A stretch of DNA of 20,243 bases from RUG11894 sp964344335 (GCA_964344335.1 CAYFMW010000024.1:1-20243); one strand, 5' to 3'; numbered from the stretch's first letter, positions 1 to 8,044 are shown. A program made the numbers and translations. The notes: generated by a model from the sequence alone, not told the origin.

Positions 1-3
1 GTA

Positions 4-31
4 TTGACATTTATCTGATTTAATGTAAAAT
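4..31 (+). promoter_or_regulatory. Sigma-A type promoter of an unknown transcript
   Basis: TTGACA (4-9) is a perfect -35 box. TAAAAT (26-31) matches the -10 consensus at five of six positions, with a 16-bp spacer. Transcription would start near 37-39 and run to the right. No well-supported gene starts within the next 300 bases, so the product is either a non-coding RNA ending at the hairpin at 263-288 or a long leader of tdk. Confidence 0.55.
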
Positions 32-37
32 ATTAGT

Positions 38-295
38 AGTTCTGGGTAGATTGCAATAAAATGATAAAGTTAATTCTGTGCAGGCTGAAAGGCGAATTCG
101 CTTTTTCGAAATTTAAACCGAAGTATTTTATATTCTGCAATGTTAATTAATGCAAATGAACGGGATTAAAGCGCCGGAACGCTACTTCTCGATTTTGCAG
201 GAAGCTTCGGTTTAAAGACGAGCTGCGGATGCACCCGGAAGTCTGCATAAGAATAGAATCGCGCTCGCTCCGATTACACGGAGCGAGCCTGCATT
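38..295 (+). ncRNA. Candidate structured RNA between a promoter and a terminator
   Basis: This stretch has no open frame with a ribosome binding site but carries several nested helices. TTTAAACCGAAG (112-123) pairs perfectly with CTTCGGTTTAAA (205-216). Inside it, TTCTGCAA (133-140) pairs with TTGCAGGA (195-202) with one G-U, and inside that AGCG (170-173) pairs with CGCT (180-183). A separate hairpin of about 7 bp lies at 88-105 with loop AATT. The segment ends at a 10-bp terminator-like stem (263-288). I do not recognise it as 6S RNA, tmRNA, SRP RNA, RNase P RNA or a common riboswitch. It could instead be an untranslated leader of tdk, although tdk has its own promoter downstream of the hairpin. 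No function is assigned. Confidence 0.35.
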
Positions 296-297
296 TT
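263..297 (+). terminator. Hairpin terminator upstream of tdk
   Basis: GCTCGCTCCG (263-272) and CGGAGCGAGC (279-288) form a perfect 10-bp stem with loop ATTACA. The following CTGCATTTTC is only weakly U-rich, so termination may be partial. It would end the transcript from the promoter at 4-31, or a gene to the left of the window. Confidence 0.55.
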
Positions 298-308
298 CGC
301 ATAAATGC

Positions 309-337
309 TGGCGATGTTGCGCTTATTCTGTTATGAT
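309..337 (+). promoter_or_regulatory. tdk promoter, extended -10 type
   Basis: TGT-TATGAT (329-337) is an extended -10 element with five of six hexamer matches. The -35 region at 309-314 (TGGCGA, 17 bp upstream) is poor, as expected when a TGn motif compensates. The start site would be near 343-345, giving a leader of about 40 nt before tdk. Confidence 0.5.
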
Positions 338-343
338 GCTCAT

Positions 344-361
344 GGGGAATTCCCCCTTTTT
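344..361 (+). promoter_or_regulatory. 12-bp palindrome followed by T5 at the tdk transcription start
   Basis: GGGGAATTCCCC (344-355) is a perfect palindrome followed by C and TTTTT (357-361). It lies at the predicted start of the tdk mRNA. It could be an operator, a short 5' mRNA hairpin, or a minimal terminator for read-through from the left. The sequence alone does not decide between these. Confidence 0.3.
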
Positions 362-384
362 GTGCTCAGGAATCGGAGGAAGAT

Positions 385-999
385 ATGGCGCAACTTTATT
401 ATCGCTACAGCACTATGAATGCGGGCAAGTCCATAGAGGTCATCAAGGTGGCTTATAACTACGAGGAGAGGAATAAGCATGTGCTCGTACTCGCGCCCTC
501 GATAGACGACCGCTACGGAGTTGGGAAAATTACCAGCCGCATAGGAATTTCGAGGAACGCCGTCGCCATAGACAGCAACACGGACATACTCGAACTCTAC
601 CTTGAGAGTGAACGCGAAGAGCACATAGACTGCATGCTCATAGACGAGTGTCAGTTTCTCAAGAAGGAACAGGTGATTCAGCTTGCCAAGATAGTCGACC
701 TGTACGATTGTCCCGTGCTGGCCTACGGATTGAAAAATGACTTCAGCAACGAACTATTTGAGGGCTCTCACTATCTTCTGATATATGCGGATAAGATTGA
801 GGAGATAAAGACGATTTGCCACTGCGGAAAGAAGGCGACTATGGTTGCGCGCGTCGACAGCGAGGGCAAAATGATAAAAGAAGGCGAGCAGCTCGTAATC
901 GGCGGCAACGATATGTATGTATCCCTCTGCAGAAAGCACTATATGGCGGAGGATTTGGGTCCGGAATTCAGAAAGAAGGAGCAGCCTTCCGAGGAGTAG
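385..999 (+). CDS. tdk: Thymidine kinase (type II)
   Basis: Cytosolic salvage enzyme that phosphorylates thymidine to dTMP using ATP. At 204 residues it has the usual length of the bacterial type II family. A P-loop covers residues 8-16 (YSTMNAGKS). D87-E88 in the segment LIDECQF is the Walker B/catalytic site, with E88 the expected general base. The zinc ligands of the lasso domain are present as C145-x-C147 and C182-x2-H185, the CxC/CRKH arrangement I recall for E. coli-like Tdk. The start follows GGAGGA (375-380) by 4 nt. The gene is monocistronic: its own extended -10 promoter lies upstream and a strong hairpin follows at 1075. The last ten residues are charged and specific to this protein. 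Confidence 0.95.
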   Translation: MAQLYYRYSTMNAGKSIEVIKVAYNYEERNKHVLVLAPSIDDRYGVGKITSRIGISRNAVAIDSNTDILELYLESEREEHIDCMLIDECQFLKKEQVIQLAKIVDLYDCPVLAYGLKNDFSNELFEGSHYLLIYADKIEEIKTICHCGKKATMVARVDSEGKMIKEGEQLVIGGNDMYVSLCRKHYMAEDLGPEFRKKEQPSEE

Positions 1000-1074
1000 C
1001 CGGAGTTGAAGGAGAAGATGCGATTTTTTCTTTGATTTTCTGAGTCGCTTCAAATTTCACTAATAAATTTAATT

Positions 1075-1112
1075 AACTCGCCTTTCCATCAAAACGGAAA
1101 GGCGAGTTCGTC
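1075..1112 (+). terminator. Terminator after tdk
   Basis: AACTCGCCTTTCC (1075-1087) and GGAAAGGCGAGTT (1096-1108) form a perfect 13-bp stem with an 8-nt loop. The downstream tail GTTCGTCCTTAT is moderately U-rich. The A/T-rich left flank means it could also work on the opposite strand. Confidence 0.75.
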
Positions 1113-1142
1113 CTTATGAAGACAGCGCTTATAAACCGGATG

Positions 1143-1151
1143 TGTTATAAT
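1143..1151 (+). promoter_or_regulatory. Extended -10 promoter of the queH-priA-...-rpe run
   Basis: TGT-TATAAT (1143-1151) is a perfect extended -10 element. No good -35 box sits 16-18 bp upstream. The predicted start near 1157 leaves a leader of about 24 nt with a GGAG ribosome binding site (1171-1174). No other clear promoter appears in the following 10 kb, so this may be the main promoter of the ten-gene run. Confidence 0.6.
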
Positions 1152-1180
1152 TAATAATTACATAAAAAAGGAGCGTTCCG

Positions 1181-1795
1181 ATGGAGGGCAAGACCGCTAA
1201 AAAGAGAATACTGCTGCACAGCTGCTGCGGACCCTGCTCGAGCGCCGTAATCGAGAGGCTCGCGCCGGATTACGAGATTTCGCTGTTTTACTACAATCCT
1301 AACATAACGAATCGGGATGAGTACGAGCACAGACTCGCCGAGCAGAAGCGCTTGCTCGATTTGATATCCGGCGAGACTTGCGTGGAATTTGTCGAAGCCG
1401 AATACGATCCGGCGAAATTTTACGCCTGTGCGAAGGGCCTGGAATCCGAACCCGAAGGCGGGAGGCGCTGCGAGGAGTGCTTTCGCTTGAGGCTTGCGGA
1501 GACCGCGCGCGCCGCGGCTCAAGGGAGCTACGACTGCTTCGACAGCACCCTCAGCGTGAGCCCTCATAAAAACTACAAGACTATTTCCCGCATAGGCAGG
1601 GAACTTGCCGAGGAATACGGCATCGAGTTTTTGGCGGGCGATTATAAAAAGCGCGACGGATATTTGCGTTCCGTAAGGCTTGCAGAGAAATATGAGCTTT
1701 ACAGACAGAACTACTGCGGCTGCGAATTTTCGCGCATTTCGCGCAAACGGGATCGCCCCGAGCGGCGAGAGCTTTTGGAGGAAAGCCATGTCTGA
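1181..1795 (+). CDS. queH: Epoxyqueuosine reductase QueH (DUF208)
   Basis: Cobalamin-independent enzyme for the last step of queuosine synthesis, reducing epoxyqueuosine to queuosine in tRNAs with GUN anticodons. It is the alternative to QueG. The protein has 204 residues. Conserved cysteines sit in HSCCGPCS (C15, C16, C19), in RCEECFRLRL (C97, C100) and in YCGCEFS (C179, C181). In this family they hold a 4Fe-4S cluster and a nearby metal. The segment around SPHKNYKTI is also typical. The start follows AAGGAG at 1169-1174. The last 8 nt overlap the priA start, so the two are translationally coupled. No other queuosine genes lie in this window. Confidence 0.9.
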   Translation: MEGKTAKKRILLHSCCGPCSSAVIERLAPDYEISLFYYNPNITNRDEYEHRLAEQKRLLDLISGETCVEFVEAEYDPAKFYACAKGLESEPEGGRRCEECFRLRLAETARAAAQGSYDCFDSTLSVSPHKNYKTISRIGRELAEEYGIEFLAGDYKKRDGYLRSVRLAEKYELYRQNYCGCEFSRISRKRDRPERRELLEESHV

Positions 1796-3800
1796 TGACT
1801 ATCTCCATGTGGTTGTGGATAACAATACCGACGCTACCGACATGCTCTACAGCTACGCCTGCTCAAAGGGCGAGGCGCAGATCGGCGATAAGGTGGATAT
1901 TACTTTCGGTAGGTCCAATCGCAAGACAGCCGGCTATGTGGCCGGAGTTTCGAATGAAGCGCCCGAAGGAGTCGAAAATATTAAACGGATTATAAGTTGC
2001 AGCCCGAACGAGGGTCTTACAGCCGAGGCGATGCGCACCGCGCTTTGGATGAGAAGGCGCTATCTGTGCAGATACATAGAGGCTGTAAAGTGCTTTCTTC
2101 CTGCCAATACGACGGCGAAAAGAAAGACCAAAGATCCCTTCGAGGGCATAGAAGCCGCCCCTTCCGACCCCGAAGTCCTCAATCCGGACCAGCAGAAGGC
2201 TCTGGACGAGATTGCGAAGGCTCTGGACGCGCGGGAGAACGAGAATTTTCTCCTCTTCGGAGTTACGGGTTCCGGAAAGACAGAGGTATATCTGCAGGCT
2301 ATGGCACGCTGCTTTGAGCAGGGCAGACAGGGCATAATCCTGGTTCCGGAGATTTCCCTCACCCCGCAGGCGGTCAGCCGCTTTATGAGCCGCTTCGGCA
2401 AGGAGAGCATAGCTATTCTGCACAGTCGGCTCACGCGGGCACAAAAATCCGTGGAATACGAGAAGATTCGCCTCGGCAAGGTAAAACTTGTAATCGGTGC
2501 CAGATCCGCAATCTTCGCGCCCTTGCAGGACATCGGTTTAATCGTGATAGACGAGGAGCACGAGAGCTCCTACAAGTCCGACATGAGCCCCAAGTACGAG
2601 GCGATGGAAGTTGCGATGAAGCGGGCGAAAGACCACTCTGCTGTGATGGTCCTCGGAAGTGCGACCCCTTCGATATGCGACTATTACAGGAGCAAGTACG
2701 GCATATTTACCCGCTTGGAACTTCCGGAGAGATACAACAGGACTCCTCTGCCAGAGGTAGAAATAGTGGACATGAGGAGGGAGGTTAAGGCCGGAAACAG
2801 AAGCCTCTTTTCGGAGTCTCTGGCAGCCTCGATTTCAGATTGTCTCGAACGAAAAAAACAGATAATATTGTTTTTAAACAGGAGAGGATACTCGCCTTTC
2901 GTGTCCTGCAGGGAGTGCGGTTATGTCCCGACTTGCCCGGAGTGCGGAATTTCCATGACCTATCATAAGGCGAAGCGCGCGCTTCTCTGTCACTACTGCG
3001 GGCGCAGCAGGCCTTTCCCTAAAGTCTGTCCCGAGTGCGGCAGCAGCTTGATAGGCAAGTTCGGAGCCGGCACAGAGCAGGTAGAAGAGAGGGTGAGGGA
3101 GTTGTTTCCTCAGGCCCGCACGGACAGGCTGGATGCAGACACTACGAGGCGGAAGGGTCAGCTGGAGGGCATACTCCGGCGCTTCGAGAGGGGAAAGACC
3201 GATATACTGATAGGGACTCAGCTCGTGGCGAAGGGCCTCGATGTTGCGAATGTCGCTCTGGTGGGGATAATCTCAGCGGATGTAAGCCTCAATATACCCG
3301 ATTATCGCAGCGGCGAGAGAACCTTTCAGCTGATAACTCAGGCGGCCGGAAGAGCGGGCAGGGGGGGTGAGCAGGGGATGGTCTATGTTCAGACTTACTC
3401 GCCGGATGCGGCTGTAATTCAGAGTGCGGCGCAGCAGGATTACAAGGCCTTCTACGAGAGAGAGATAGAGATAAGAAAGGCTGTATTCTATCCTCCCTTT
3501 GCGGATATATTCCTCTTCGTGTGTTCGGACGAGGAAGAACTTAAGGCTATGGATTCGGCGGCAAGATCCGCGCAGTGGTTCAGAGGGAGGCTTCCTAAGG
3601 AGTGCATCGTAATCGGACCCTACGCATCCCCGCTCGCAAAGCAGTCGGGAAGATACAGATATCAGCTGCTGGTAAAGGCGCCGGCGGGTTACAGGCAGAT
3701 GTGCAGCATGGCGGCTTTCGAGCTGAGGGCTGAGTTTAATAAGAGTAAGAGTACAGCAAAGCTTTTGACGATGGACATAAATCCGTCCTCGTTTATATAA
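1788..3800 (+). CDS. priA: Primosomal protein N' (replication restart helicase PriA)
   Basis: 3'-to-5' superfamily 2 DNA helicase that recognises stalled forks and reloads the replisome. The chosen ATG gives 670 residues and follows GGAGGA (1777-1782). A longer in-frame extension to 1680 lies inside queH and lacks a binding site. An N-terminal 3'-DNA-binding domain is followed by Walker A GVTGSGKT (158-165) and the DEEH box (255-258). Eight cysteines in four CxxC pairs (374-417) form the zinc-binding insertion. Helicase motifs V and VI follow (GTQLVAKGLD, QAAGRAGR). The gene sits between queH and def, and a priA-def-fmt order is common in Firmicutes and other bacteria. It ends 12 nt before def. 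Confidence 0.96.
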   Translation: MSDDYLHVVVDNNTDATDMLYSYACSKGEAQIGDKVDITFGRSNRKTAGYVAGVSNEAPEGVENIKRIISCSPNEGLTAEAMRTALWMRRRYLCRYIEAVKCFLPANTTAKRKTKDPFEGIEAAPSDPEVLNPDQQKALDEIAKALDARENENFLLFGVTGSGKTEVYLQAMARCFEQGRQGIILVPEISLTPQAVSRFMSRFGKESIAILHSRLTRAQKSVEYEKIRLGKVKLVIGARSAIFAPLQDIGLIVIDEEHESSYKSDMSPKYEAMEVAMKRAKDHSAVMVLGSATPSICDYYRSKYGIFTRLELPERYNRTPLPEVEIVDMRREVKAGNRSLFSESLAASISDCLERKKQIILFLNRRGYSPFVSCRECGYVPTCPECGISMTYHKAKRALLCHYCGRSRPFPKVCPECGSSLIGKFGAGTEQVEERVRELFPQARTDRLDADTTRRKGQLEGILRRFERGKTDILIGTQLVAKGLDVANVALVGIISADVSLNIPDYRSGERTFQLITQAAGRAGRGGEQGMVYVQTYSPDAAVIQSAAQQDYKAFYEREIEIRKAVFYPPFADIFLFVCSDEEELKAMDSAARSAQWFRGRLPKECIVIGPYASPLAKQSGRYRYQLLVKAPAGYRQMCSMAAFELRAEFNKSKSTAKLLTMDINPSSFI

Positions 3801-3812
3801 TTCGGAGGTAGT

Positions 3813-4340
3813 ATGGGAATAAGAAACATAGTTACGAATGAAGATCCTATTTTAAGAAAAAAATCGAGAGTCGTTACGGATATCAACGATCGCATCAAAA
3901 TTCTCGCCGAGGATTTGGTTGAGACCATGCGCGAGGCGGAGGGACTGGGACTCGCCGCTCCGCAGGTGGGCGTGTTGCGCAGGGTGGCCGTCGTCCAGGT
4001 CGGAGAGGAGCTGCATGTGATGATAAACCCCGAAGTGAAGGATTCCGAGGGCGAGCAGCTGAGCGATGAAGGTTGCCTCTCGGTTCCGGGGCTTGCGGGA
4101 AGGGTCTGCAGACCTCTCAAAGTCCGCGTCAGCTATACGAGGCCGGACGGAAGTGCGGCTGAGGTCGAAAGCGAGGGGCTCGAGGCTGTCGCTTTCTGTC
4201 ATGAAATCGACCATCTGGACGGCATTTTGTTTACGGATAAGGCCGAGGAAATTGTGAGCGTACACAGCGAGGATTCGACAGAAGATGCAGTTGAAGCCCC
4301 GGACGAGGGCGAAGCCGGAGACAAAGAAGAGTCCAAATAG
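3813..4340 (+). CDS. def: Peptide deformylase
   Basis: Metalloenzyme that removes the N-formyl group from nascent proteins at the ribosome exit. All three family motifs are present: GLGLAAPQ (44-51), EGCLS (86-90) with metal ligand C88, and HEIDH (130-134) with ligands H130 and H134 and catalytic E131. The catalytic core ends near residue 150. It is followed by a roughly 25-residue acidic tail rich in Glu and Asp (HSEDSTED... to DKEESK) that is not part of the core enzyme and is probably disordered. The start follows GGAGG (3804-3808). It pairs functionally with fmt, the next gene, which adds the formyl group. Confidence 0.96.
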   Translation: MGIRNIVTNEDPILRKKSRVVTDINDRIKILAEDLVETMREAEGLGLAAPQVGVLRRVAVVQVGEELHVMINPEVKDSEGEQLSDEGCLSVPGLAGRVCRPLKVRVSYTRPDGSAAEVESEGLEAVAFCHEIDHLDGILFTDKAEEIVSVHSEDSTEDAVEAPDEGEAGDKEESK

Positions 4341-4406
4341 ACGAGCGCGGCTGAGCTTAGTTCTCTGATGCTGCGATTGAGGAATCATTTAATTAAGGAT
4401 ATTTTA

Positions 4407-5348
4407 ATGAAAGTAATTTTCATGGGAACGCCGGACTTTGCGGTTCCGGCTCTTCAAAAGTTATACGATATAGGAGCGGATATTCCGCTCGTTGTTACCA
4501 ACCCTGACCGCCGCGCGGGCAGAGGTAAAAAATTTCAACCCTGTGCGGTTAAAGAACTCGCGCTGGATCTCGGGCTGAGCGTAGTTTCACCGGAAAGAAT
4601 CAGGTATAACCCCGATTTTCAGGAACAGCTCGAACAGAAGGAGCCCGACTTTATAGTCGTCGCCGCCTACGGCAAGATTCTTCCTCCGAGCATTCTGAAT
4701 ATACCCGAGCATGGCTGCATTAATATTCATGCATCGCTTCTTCCGAAATACAGAGGAGCAGCTCCTATACAGCGGGCGGTGCTTGCGGGAGATAAGGTCA
4801 GCGGTGTGAGCATCATGTATATGAGCGAGGGGATGGACGAGGGAGATATAATCGCGCAGAAGGCCGTCAATATAGAAGGAAAGACTTCGGACGAGCTCTT
4901 TTGGGAGTTTTCCGTGCTCGGTGCCGAGCTCCTGGCCGAATGTCTGCCCATGCTCTTTAGAGGCGAGTCAGGACCGCCTTTGGATATACGCCCTCAGAAT
5001 CACAGCGAGGCTACTTATGCTCCCATGATTTCGAAGGACGAGGCCCTCATGGATTGGAGCAGGACGGCAGCGCAGCTGGAGGCTCATGTGCTCGGCATGT
5101 ACAGCCGTCCGACGGCTTTTACACTTTTGGACGGAGAGTTGCTGAAGGTTCACAGGGCGCGGGCGGGAGGATTTGCGGAGGGGAGACCCGGAAGCGTGGT
5201 GGAAATTTCGCAAGACGGCATAGGAGTCGCCTGCGGAGACGGGCGGATATTGTTGCTGGAAGTGATTCAGGCTCCTGGCCGAAAGGCCATGCCCGCCGCG
5301 GAGTTCCTGAGGGGCAGAAGTATTGAAATAGGCGAGCTTTTAGGGTAA
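4407..5348 (+). CDS. fmt: Methionyl-tRNA formyltransferase
   Basis: Transfers the formyl group from 10-formyl-tetrahydrofolate to Met-tRNA(fMet) for translation initiation. The ATG at 4407 gives 313 residues with the family N-terminus MKVIFMGTPDFAVPAL and follows AAGGA (4395-4399) by 7 nt. A longer in-frame start at 4368 is less likely. The catalytic residues N106 and H108 are in the segment INIHASLLPKYRGAAP, and the catalytic Asp lies in MDEGD (143-147). The C-terminal OB-like tRNA-binding domain covers roughly residues 205-313. It is separated from def by 66 nt with no clear terminator, so co-transcription is likely. Confidence 0.95.
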   Translation: MKVIFMGTPDFAVPALQKLYDIGADIPLVVTNPDRRAGRGKKFQPCAVKELALDLGLSVVSPERIRYNPDFQEQLEQKEPDFIVVAAYGKILPPSILNIPEHGCINIHASLLPKYRGAAPIQRAVLAGDKVSGVSIMYMSEGMDEGDIIAQKAVNIEGKTSDELFWEFSVLGAELLAECLPMLFRGESGPPLDIRPQNHSEATYAPMISKDEALMDWSRTAAQLEAHVLGMYSRPTAFTLLDGELLKVHRARAGGFAEGRPGSVVEISQDGIGVACGDGRILLLEVIQAPGRKAMPAAEFLRGRSIEIGELLG

Positions 5349-5387
5349 AATTTAAGTAAAGAGAGACATGCACAATAGGAGGTACAA

Positions 5388-6074
5388 ATGGGATATTACA
5401 CTTCGATGATAGTTCTTATTCCCGCTATTATTCTGACAGTCTATGCGCAGAACAAGGTGCAGAGGACATATAGAATATATGCGAAGATAGGAAATCGCTT
5501 GGGGATGAGCGGCGCAGAGGCTGCGAGGCGCATTCTGGATTTGAACGGCCTTGGGGCGATGCCGATAATGAGGACGCAGGGGGTGCTCACGGATAATTAT
5601 AACCCGATAAAAAAGACGATGTTTTTGTCGGAAGGCGTTCATGACAGTCCCTCTATTGCCAGCATTGCGATTGCCGCGCACGAGTCGGGGCATGCCATTC
5701 AGCATGCGCAAGGGTACAGTCTGCTAAAGATAAGAAACAGCATAGTTCCGGTTGCCAACATAGGCTCATCGCTATCCTGGCCGCTTCTGGTGGTGGGAAT
5801 AATGATGGGCAGGGGCGGAGAATTCTTTTTCAACCTGGGAATAATTCTTTTCCTCGCGGTTGTCGTCTTCCATCTCGTAACACTTCCGGTGGAGCTGGAC
5901 GCGAGCAAGAGGGCTCTTGCTCAGCTCGAGGCCGCGGGTGTAATAAGCGGCCAAGATGAGCTCTCCGGAGCGAAAAATGTACTGGATGCAGCGGCGCTCA
6001 CATACCTTGCGGCTCTATCGACATCCGTGGCCACCCTGCTGAGGATGTTCCTAATGAGGGGCAGAAGAGATTAG
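5388..6074 (+). CDS. Putative membrane zinc metallopeptidase, YugP family
   Basis: Member of the Zn_peptidase_2 (YugP) family, a membrane protease whose substrate is not established. The 228-residue protein has an N-terminal membrane segment (about residues 7-20). It also carries a HEXXH zinc motif, H98-ESG-H102, in the family context AAHESGHAIQHA. Two hydrophobic helices follow at about residues 125-170, and then the conserved segment LPVELDASKRAL, which probably supplies the third metal ligand. The start follows AGGAGGT (5377-5383). The gene lies between fmt and rsmB, a position I recall for YugP homologues in clostridial genomes. The name YugP reflects family resemblance only. Confidence 0.88.
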   Translation: MGYYTSMIVLIPAIILTVYAQNKVQRTYRIYAKIGNRLGMSGAEAARRILDLNGLGAMPIMRTQGVLTDNYNPIKKTMFLSEGVHDSPSIASIAIAAHESGHAIQHAQGYSLLKIRNSIVPVANIGSSLSWPLLVVGIMMGRGGEFFFNLGIILFLAVVVFHLVTLPVELDASKRALAQLEAAGVISGQDELSGAKNVLDAAALTYLAALSTSVATLLRMFLMRGRRD

Positions 6075-6080
6075 CGGAAT

Positions 6081-7316
6081 ATGGATTCTTCCAGAAAGCT
6101 CGCCTATCTTGTCATAAAGGATGTAGAAGCTGCGGGCGCATATTCGAATTTAGCGCTCAACACAAGGCTTTCCAGGACTCCCGTGGAAAGCCCCGCTTTG
6201 GTGCGCGAGCTTGTTCACGGAGTTCTGAGAAACAGAAGCTTGCTGGATTGGCAGATAGATTCGTATCTGAGTAATCCGGCGATTAATGTGAGGCTCAGAA
6301 TAATTCTGAGGATGGGCTTCTATCAGCTCCTTTTTATGTCGGATAAGATGCCGGCGCATGCCGCGGTGAACGAGACTGTCGAGCTTGCAAACCGCTATAT
6401 TAAAGGATTTGCGGGCCTTGTAAATGCGATACTCAGAAATTATCTGAGGGACGGAAGACCGGTGAGGCTTCCTTCCGAAGACGACGAGGAGCTATACCTG
6501 AGCGTAAAGTATTCCTGCTCGCCGCAGATTGTGAGCCTCTGGCTTGAGAGCTACGGCAGGCAAGTAACGGAAGACATGCTCAAAGTGGGACTCACTGAGC
6601 CTCCGCTGGGCATCAGACCCAACACTTTGATAGAGGATAATCCCTACCTTCAGCCTCAGTTTGTCGAGGATTTGAAGGGGGCTCCCATAGATGCCGATGC
6701 CTACGAGGCGGGCTTGTTTTCGGTGCAGGACGAGTCGGCCAGAAGCATAGTGGAAGTTTTTTTACCTCTTCCGGGGCAGAGGATATTGGATTGCTGTGCG
6801 GCGCCGGGCGGCAAGGCCTGCGCGATGGCGCAGCTGATGGAAAACAGGGGAGAAATAGATGCCTGCGACATACACGAGAGCAGGCTCAGACTCATAGATA
6901 AGGAAGCCGAAAGGCTGGGAATAAGGATAATAAGGACTCATCTGCGGGACGCGTCCGAGGATTCTTCGCAAGCTGAATTTTCGGATTACGACGGGGTTCT
7001 GTGCGATGTTCCCTGCAGCGGCTTGGGAACCATAAGGCGAAAGCCGGAAATAAAATACAACTTCAGGCATGAGGAAGTCGATAAACTTACAGAGCTGCAA
7101 CTCGCAATTCTAAAGAATTCTGCTAAGAGCCTAAAGCCCGGCGGGCGGCTCATGTACAGCACATGCACCGTCAATCCGGCGGAAAACGAAGCTGTGGCGG
7201 AGGCATTTTTGCGCGATGCGACGGATTTCGAACTGCTGGAACACAGACAGATATTTCCGCAGGAAGGCGGAAGCGACGGAGCGTTTTACTGCCTCATGAG
7301 GAAGAAGGATTTATGA
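6081..7316 (+). CDS. rsmB: 16S rRNA (cytosine-967-C5)-methyltransferase RsmB
   Basis: SAM-dependent methyltransferase acting on 16S rRNA. Residues 1-140 form a NusB-like RNA-binding domain, with the typical KLAYLVIKDVE start and MPAHAAVNETVELA segment. The Rossmann methyltransferase domain follows, with the SAM loop CCAAPGGK (from C238). It carries two cysteines: motif IV C312 in DVPCSGLGTIRRKPEI, for product release, and motif VI C362 in YSTCT, the nucleophile. At 411 residues it has normal length. It starts 6 nt after the yugP-like stop with a weak binding site, so it probably depends on coupling. Its stop overlaps the next start as ATGA. Confidence 0.94.
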   Translation: MDSSRKLAYLVIKDVEAAGAYSNLALNTRLSRTPVESPALVRELVHGVLRNRSLLDWQIDSYLSNPAINVRLRIILRMGFYQLLFMSDKMPAHAAVNETVELANRYIKGFAGLVNAILRNYLRDGRPVRLPSEDDEELYLSVKYSCSPQIVSLWLESYGRQVTEDMLKVGLTEPPLGIRPNTLIEDNPYLQPQFVEDLKGAPIDADAYEAGLFSVQDESARSIVEVFLPLPGQRILDCCAAPGGKACAMAQLMENRGEIDACDIHESRLRLIDKEAERLGIRIIRTHLRDASEDSSQAEFSDYDGVLCDVPCSGLGTIRRKPEIKYNFRHEEVDKLTELQLAILKNSAKSLKPGGRLMYSTCTVNPAENEAVAEAFLRDATDFELLEHRQIFPQEGGSDGAFYCLMRKKDL

Positions 7317-8044
7317 TAAGCGTTGGATTTAAGACAGATAAGGGTAATATAAGGAACGGGAACGAAGATTCCATATTCGTGCTACCCGAGCAACGGCTGT
7401 ACATAGTTGCCGACGGAGTAGGGGGGCACAATTCGGGAGAGCTCGCATCGAGGATGTCGGTGGGCTACATGGCTCAGTACATGGCGCTCAATCCTCTAAA
7501 TAAGGTCAAGAGCAAGGCCGGTTTGAAGCGTTATTTTCAGGATTGTTTTTCGGGAGCGAACGAGCTCGTCTACAACAAGGCGAGGTACGAGAAGGCTAAT
7601 CGCGGCATGGCGACTACTGCGCTGGTCTGCTATCTGAGGGCGGACGAATGCTATGTGGTAAATGTCGGCGACAGCAGGGCTTATCTGGTCAGGGACGGGG
7701 TTATGCGGCAGCTGACCGAGGACCATACTCTGGTAAATGACATGATTAAAAGCGGGATGATCAGCCCCGAGGAAGCGCTTCAGCATCCCGATCGACACAT
7801 GATAACCAGGGCAATCGGCGGTGAACCCACCATAGAACCCGATTTTTATCGATTTAAGACCTATCCCGGCGACTTGATTATAATGTGCACGGACGGTCTT
7901 TACGCAGAGGTCGGAGCGGATACTATGCTTCAAATGGCGATGGAGACCAAGGCTATGCACAGGCTTGCAAGAAACCTCGTCGATGAGGCGAATCACGCGG
8001 GCGGCAAAGATAATATTTCCGTAGTCTGTATAAAGATTCAGTAG
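7313..8044 (+). CDS. prpC: PP2C-family Ser/Thr protein phosphatase (PrpC/Stp)
   Basis: Metal-dependent phosphatase that reverses PrkC phosphorylation. The ATG at 7313 lies in an ATGA overlap with the rsmB stop and gives 243 residues beginning MISVGFKTDKG, the family N-terminus. An in-frame extension back to 7163 lies inside rsmB and has no family similarity. Metal-binding acidic residues are present: D19 in NEDS, D34-G35 in ADGVGG, D194-G195 in TDGLY, and D233-N234 in GGKDNIS. GDSRAYL and ITRAIG motifs are also present. AGGAT near 7308 may serve as a ribosome binding site inside rsmB. The kinase partner is the next gene, 10 nt away. Confidence 0.94.
   Translation: MISVGFKTDKGNIRNGNEDSIFVLPEQRLYIVADGVGGHNSGELASRMSVGYMAQYMALNPLNKVKSKAGLKRYFQDCFSGANELVYNKARYEKANRGMATTALVCYLRADECYVVNVGDSRAYLVRDGVMRQLTEDHTLVNDMIKSGMISPEEALQHPDRHMITRAIGGEPTIEPDFYRFKTYPGDLIIMCTDGLYAEVGADTMLQMAMETKAMHRLARNLVDEANHAGGKDNISVVCIKIQ

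Noticed and set aside
92..123. GCGAATTCGC palindrome considered as an operator or mobile-element end.
   Set aside because: Only one copy, no target duplication and no transposase nearby. It is better read as part of an RNA hairpin.
61..150. 29-codon frame (MIKLILCRLKGEF...) after the promoter at 4-31, considered as a small peptide or toxin.
   Set aside because: No ribosome binding site at a usable distance, no recognised motif, and it overlaps the arms of the structured region.
157..216. 19-codon frame (MNGIKAPERYFS...) in the same region.
   Set aside because: No ribosome binding site, and its 3' part is one arm of the 12-bp inverted repeat.
1680..1787. Upstream in-frame extension of PriA by 36 residues.
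   Set aside because: It lies inside queH. The ATG at 1788 has a GGAGGA site and gives the normal PriA N-terminus.
7163..7312. Upstream in-frame extension of the PP2C phosphatase by 50 residues.
   Set aside because: It lies wholly inside rsmB and does not resemble the family. The ATGA overlap start at 7313 fits.
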